Source: Tissierellales bacterium
Lineage (GTDB): Bacteria; Bacillota_A; Clostridia; Tissierellales; JASKZW01
DNA length: 7,921 nt
Assembly: GCA_030147425.1 (NCBI GenBank)
Contig: JASKZW010000111.1
Coordinates: 1-7,921 of the forward strand
Reading direction: 5' to 3'
Shown here: piece by piece, positions 6,223-7,921 of the stretch
Numbering within the stretch: position 1 is the stretch's first letter
Layout: each line of letters begins with the position of its first letter
Notes under the pieces: model-generated
What the model saw: only the letters and a program-made list of their open reading frames with translations
The model's database searches: none
Told to the model about the DNA's origin: nothing
Made by a program: the position numbers and the translations under genes

Positions 6223-6250
6223 ATAAAGGCTAGGTTAACCTAGCCTTTAT
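6223..6250 (-). terminator. Perfect 28-bp palindrome after gene 1: attenuator or partial terminator
   Basis: ATAAAGGCTAGG, then TTAA, then CCTAGCCTTTAT forms a perfect inverted repeat with a 12-bp stem, beginning one base beyond the TAG stop (6251-6253). On the transcribed minus strand the arm ends in CCTTTATTAAAAT, so the U tract is short and interrupted. It should act as a leaky terminator, an mRNA-processing site or a 3'-end stabiliser rather than a full stop. Because the whole 28 bp is a palindrome, a dimeric protein site is a less likely alternative. Confidence 0.6.
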
Positions 6251-7921
6251 CTAATAGTTCTGAACTATGAATTCATAGAATCTAAATATTAAAACTGCTG
6301 CCTCTTCCCTAGTTGCTAATGATTTTGGTCTTAATTCATTTTTAGCATATCCTTTTAATAAATCTAACTTTACTAATAAACTTACATTATCTATTGCCCA
6401 GCTAGAAATTTTATTTTTGTCTTTAAATGAGTTTAAAACATCTTCTTCAATTGTTTCATATTCTAATTTTTTTAATATATTACCTAATATTTCTGCTATT
6501 TCTTCTCTCTTTATATTTTCATCTGGTTTAAATAGATTTCCACCTACACCTTTCACTAGGCCTGCTGAATAGGCTTTATTTATTTCATCATAATACCACT
6601 TATCTCTGCTTACATCCTTAAATTCCACTTCATTTCCCTTTTCTAGTTCTAATATTCTATTTATTAAAGTAACAAATTCTGCTCTTGTAATATTCTCTTT
6701 TCCTTTAAAGGTATTTTTGCCTCTTCCCTTTATAAATCCTTTAGAAGCTAATTGTTCTATTTCTTTTTTAGACCAATCACTTTTTAAATCTTTAAACGTT
6801 TTTTGCTTGGAACTAATGATATATTTTCCAAGGTTTTTAGTTATAAAGCTTATGGATTTAGATTCTTTGTTGTATAATCCTCCTAAATTTTCTCCATCTT
6901 TATTTTCTATGATACTATTAGGATTTAATTTATCTGATCTTATAGTAACTTTCATTAGGGAATTTAATTTATCTAATTTTTTTCCTTCTTGCTCGATTAC
7001 TAGACTTGCTTCTTCCCCTTCTTCTAATCTTAGTTTCATATCTTTGTTTTCAAAATCGTTTATATTAATTCTTATACTGATAATATCTGTCTCAATATTT
7101 AGTTTGTTTATTTCCTTATCTTTTGCTAGTTTTATAAAGTCATCTGATAGATTAACTTCCTTAGTTCTAAAGTTTATAGTTTCTGCTTTTACTTTTTCTA
7201 AAAGTTTTATTGTATCTAAGTTTAATGACCCGTCTTCATTTAAAATAAGAGCTAGGTTTAAATTTTCTTCAAGCACTTTATGTTGTTCTTTATTTATTAA
7301 ATCAAAAACTAATTCACTTGTTTCTAATACTTTTTTATTAAATTCTTTTTTGGCTTTTTCATTTTCTATTTTCTTATATCCTTTATCCAAACTTATAAAT
7401 ATATTCTCTATATCTTTATTACTTAGTTTATTAGACTTTTTAAAGTCTTCTGAAGACAATAGTTTATTTAATTTACTTGTTCCATTTAAAACATCTACTG
7501 CTCTATTTGATGATTTTTTAATAGAAGTTAATATTGTTTTTAATTCTAAATTCTCAACCTCTTTATCTGGAACATTTGCTTCTAAATCCTCCTTATCTTT
7601 TGGATCTTCTTTTTCATCTTCCTTATCTTCTTCTCCTGGAAGTGGCCACTTACTTAAATCTTCTCCTAAATCCGCTCCTAGGTCAGTTGTATATCTCCAT
7701 TGAACAACGTCTCCATCCTTTAGGATATACTTGCTTGCACCATAGTTAGGATACCAGCCATTTACATTGTACATCCAGCCACTGCCCTCACCATGGTCAA
7801 ATTCTCCATCTCCATCTATCCATTGAACATATACACTTCCGTATTTCTCTGTCCACTCATATTCATATGCTATACCACGTTGATCCATTTCTCTTTTTAG
7901 TACATCCCAAACTGATTCACC
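6251..7921 (-). CDS. SLH-anchored surface protein with DUF4430 (transcobalamin-like beta) domain, 5'-partial
   Basis: Predicted cell-wall-bound ligand-binding protein. The reading frame stays open to the window edge: the 11 codons before the ATG at 7888 read GESVWDVLKRE, the conserved opening of a DUF4430 domain (compare GESVFNVLLREM in the gene at 3262-4203). The real start and signal peptide therefore lie beyond 7921. Of the 556 visible residues, about 1-82 are DUF4430, with GSGWMYNVNGWYPNYGASKY and LKDGDVVQW as hallmarks. An acidic Glu/Asp/Lys/Pro linker covers about 95-121, followed by a helical, Lys-rich region and a beta-rich segment (about 275-372) of the kind often seen before SLH domains. 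Three SLH domains end the protein (about 375-421, 434-482, 498-550), with TRAE, KREE and TREE at the positions that in this family bind secondary cell-wall polymer. The TAG stop abuts a palindrome. The domain calls are firm. Corrinoid as ligand is inference from DUF4430 and the operon. The middle third is not recognised. Confidence 0.88.
   Translation of the reverse strand, partial: GESVWDVLKREMDQRGIAYEYEWTEKYGSVYVQWIDGDGEFDHGEGSGWMYNVNGWYPNYGASKYILKDGDVVQWRYTTDLGADLGEDLSKWPLPGEEDKEDEKEDPKDKEDLEANVPDKEVENLELKTILTSIKKSSNRAVDVLNGTSKLNKLLSSEDFKKSNKLSNKDIENIFISLDKGYKKIENEKAKKEFNKKVLETSELVFDLINKEQHKVLEENLNLALILNEDGSLNLDTIKLLEKVKAETINFRTKEVNLSDDFIKLAKDKEINKLNIETDIISIRININDFENKDMKLRLEEGEEASLVIEQEGKKLDKLNSLMKVTIRSDKLNPNSIIENKDGENLGGLYNKESKSISFITKNLGKYIISSKQKTFKDLKSDWSKKEIEQLASKGFIKGRGKNTFKGKENITRAEFVTLINRILELEKGNEVEFKDVSRDKWYYDEINKAYSAGLVKGVGGNLFKPDENIKREEIAEILGNILKKLEYETIEEDVLNSFKDKNKISSWAIDNVSLLVKLDLLKGYAKNELRPKSLATREEAAVLIFRFYEFIVQNY

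Noticed and set aside
6197..6250. Cobalamin riboswitch or internal promoter in the intergenic gaps
   Set aside because: The gaps are only about 42 and 54 bp and are filled by a hairpin and an RBS. That is too short for a riboswitch, and no -35/-10 pair was convincing.
6223..6250. Palindrome as an insertion-sequence end or attachment site
   Set aside because: No transposase, second matching end or target duplication, and its position exactly at a stop codon fits a terminator-like RNA hairpin.
6717..7703. Long plus-strand open frame (328 codons)
   Set aside because: Its product is Ser/Phe/Leu-rich low complexity, the mirror of the Lys/Glu/Asp-rich protein on the minus strand. It has no domain, and the minus frame has clear DUF4430 and SLH motifs.
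7886..7888. ATG at 7888 as the true start of gene 1
   Set aside because: The frame continues upstream to the window edge with conserved DUF4430 residues, so this Met is internal.

Overview
The window is strongly AT-rich and carries one uninterrupted operon-like series of seven genes, all on the minus strand, so transcription runs from high to low coordinates. Low GC, Lys/Glu/Ile-rich proteins, strong GGAGG ribosome binding sites, three proteins built for a Gram-positive envelope (two with SLH anchors, one with a membrane-anchored stalk) and a complete ECF-type vitamin transporter point to an anaerobic low-GC Firmicute of the Clostridia/Tissierellia kind. The species cannot be named from this.

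Layout in order of transcription. (1) 7921-6251: a surface protein cut at its N-terminus by the window edge, with a DUF4430 (transcobalamin C-terminal-like) domain, an acidic linker, an undefined middle and three C-terminal SLH domains. A perfect 28-bp palindrome follows its stop codon. (2) 6196-5837: a small free-standing DUF4430 protein with no visible signal peptide. (3) 5835-4246: an exported protein with three N-terminal SLH domains and an alpha/alpha-toroid (prenyltransferase/squalene-cyclase-like repeats, the fold of the alpha domain of intrinsic factor and transcobalamin). A second hairpin overlaps its stop codon. (4) 4203-3262: a membrane-anchored protein with a long Glu/Lys stalk and a C-terminal DUF4430 domain. 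(5) 3260-2355: EcfT transmembrane component. (6) 2382-715: fused two-domain ECF ATPase. (7) 742-32: substrate-binding S component.

Working model (inference). In animals, cobalamin is held between an alpha/alpha-toroid and a DUF4430-like beta domain on one polypeptide (intrinsic factor, haptocorrin, transcobalamin). Here both modules occur, but on separate polypeptides fixed at different levels of the envelope, directly upstream of a dedicated ECF transporter. The simplest reading is a surface capture-and-relay system for cobalamin or a related corrinoid: SLH-anchored receptors collect the ligand, the stalked membrane DUF4430 protein hands it on, and the S component imports it. Substrate identity is not proven by the sequence.

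The junctions divide the operon into three translational blocks: [gene 1], [genes 2-3] and [genes 4-7]. Hairpins separate the blocks, while genes inside a block are joined by 1-nt gaps or 28-nt overlaps. No promoter, riboswitch, RNA gene, CRISPR array or mobile element is visible. Any leader controlling the operon would lie beyond position 7921.
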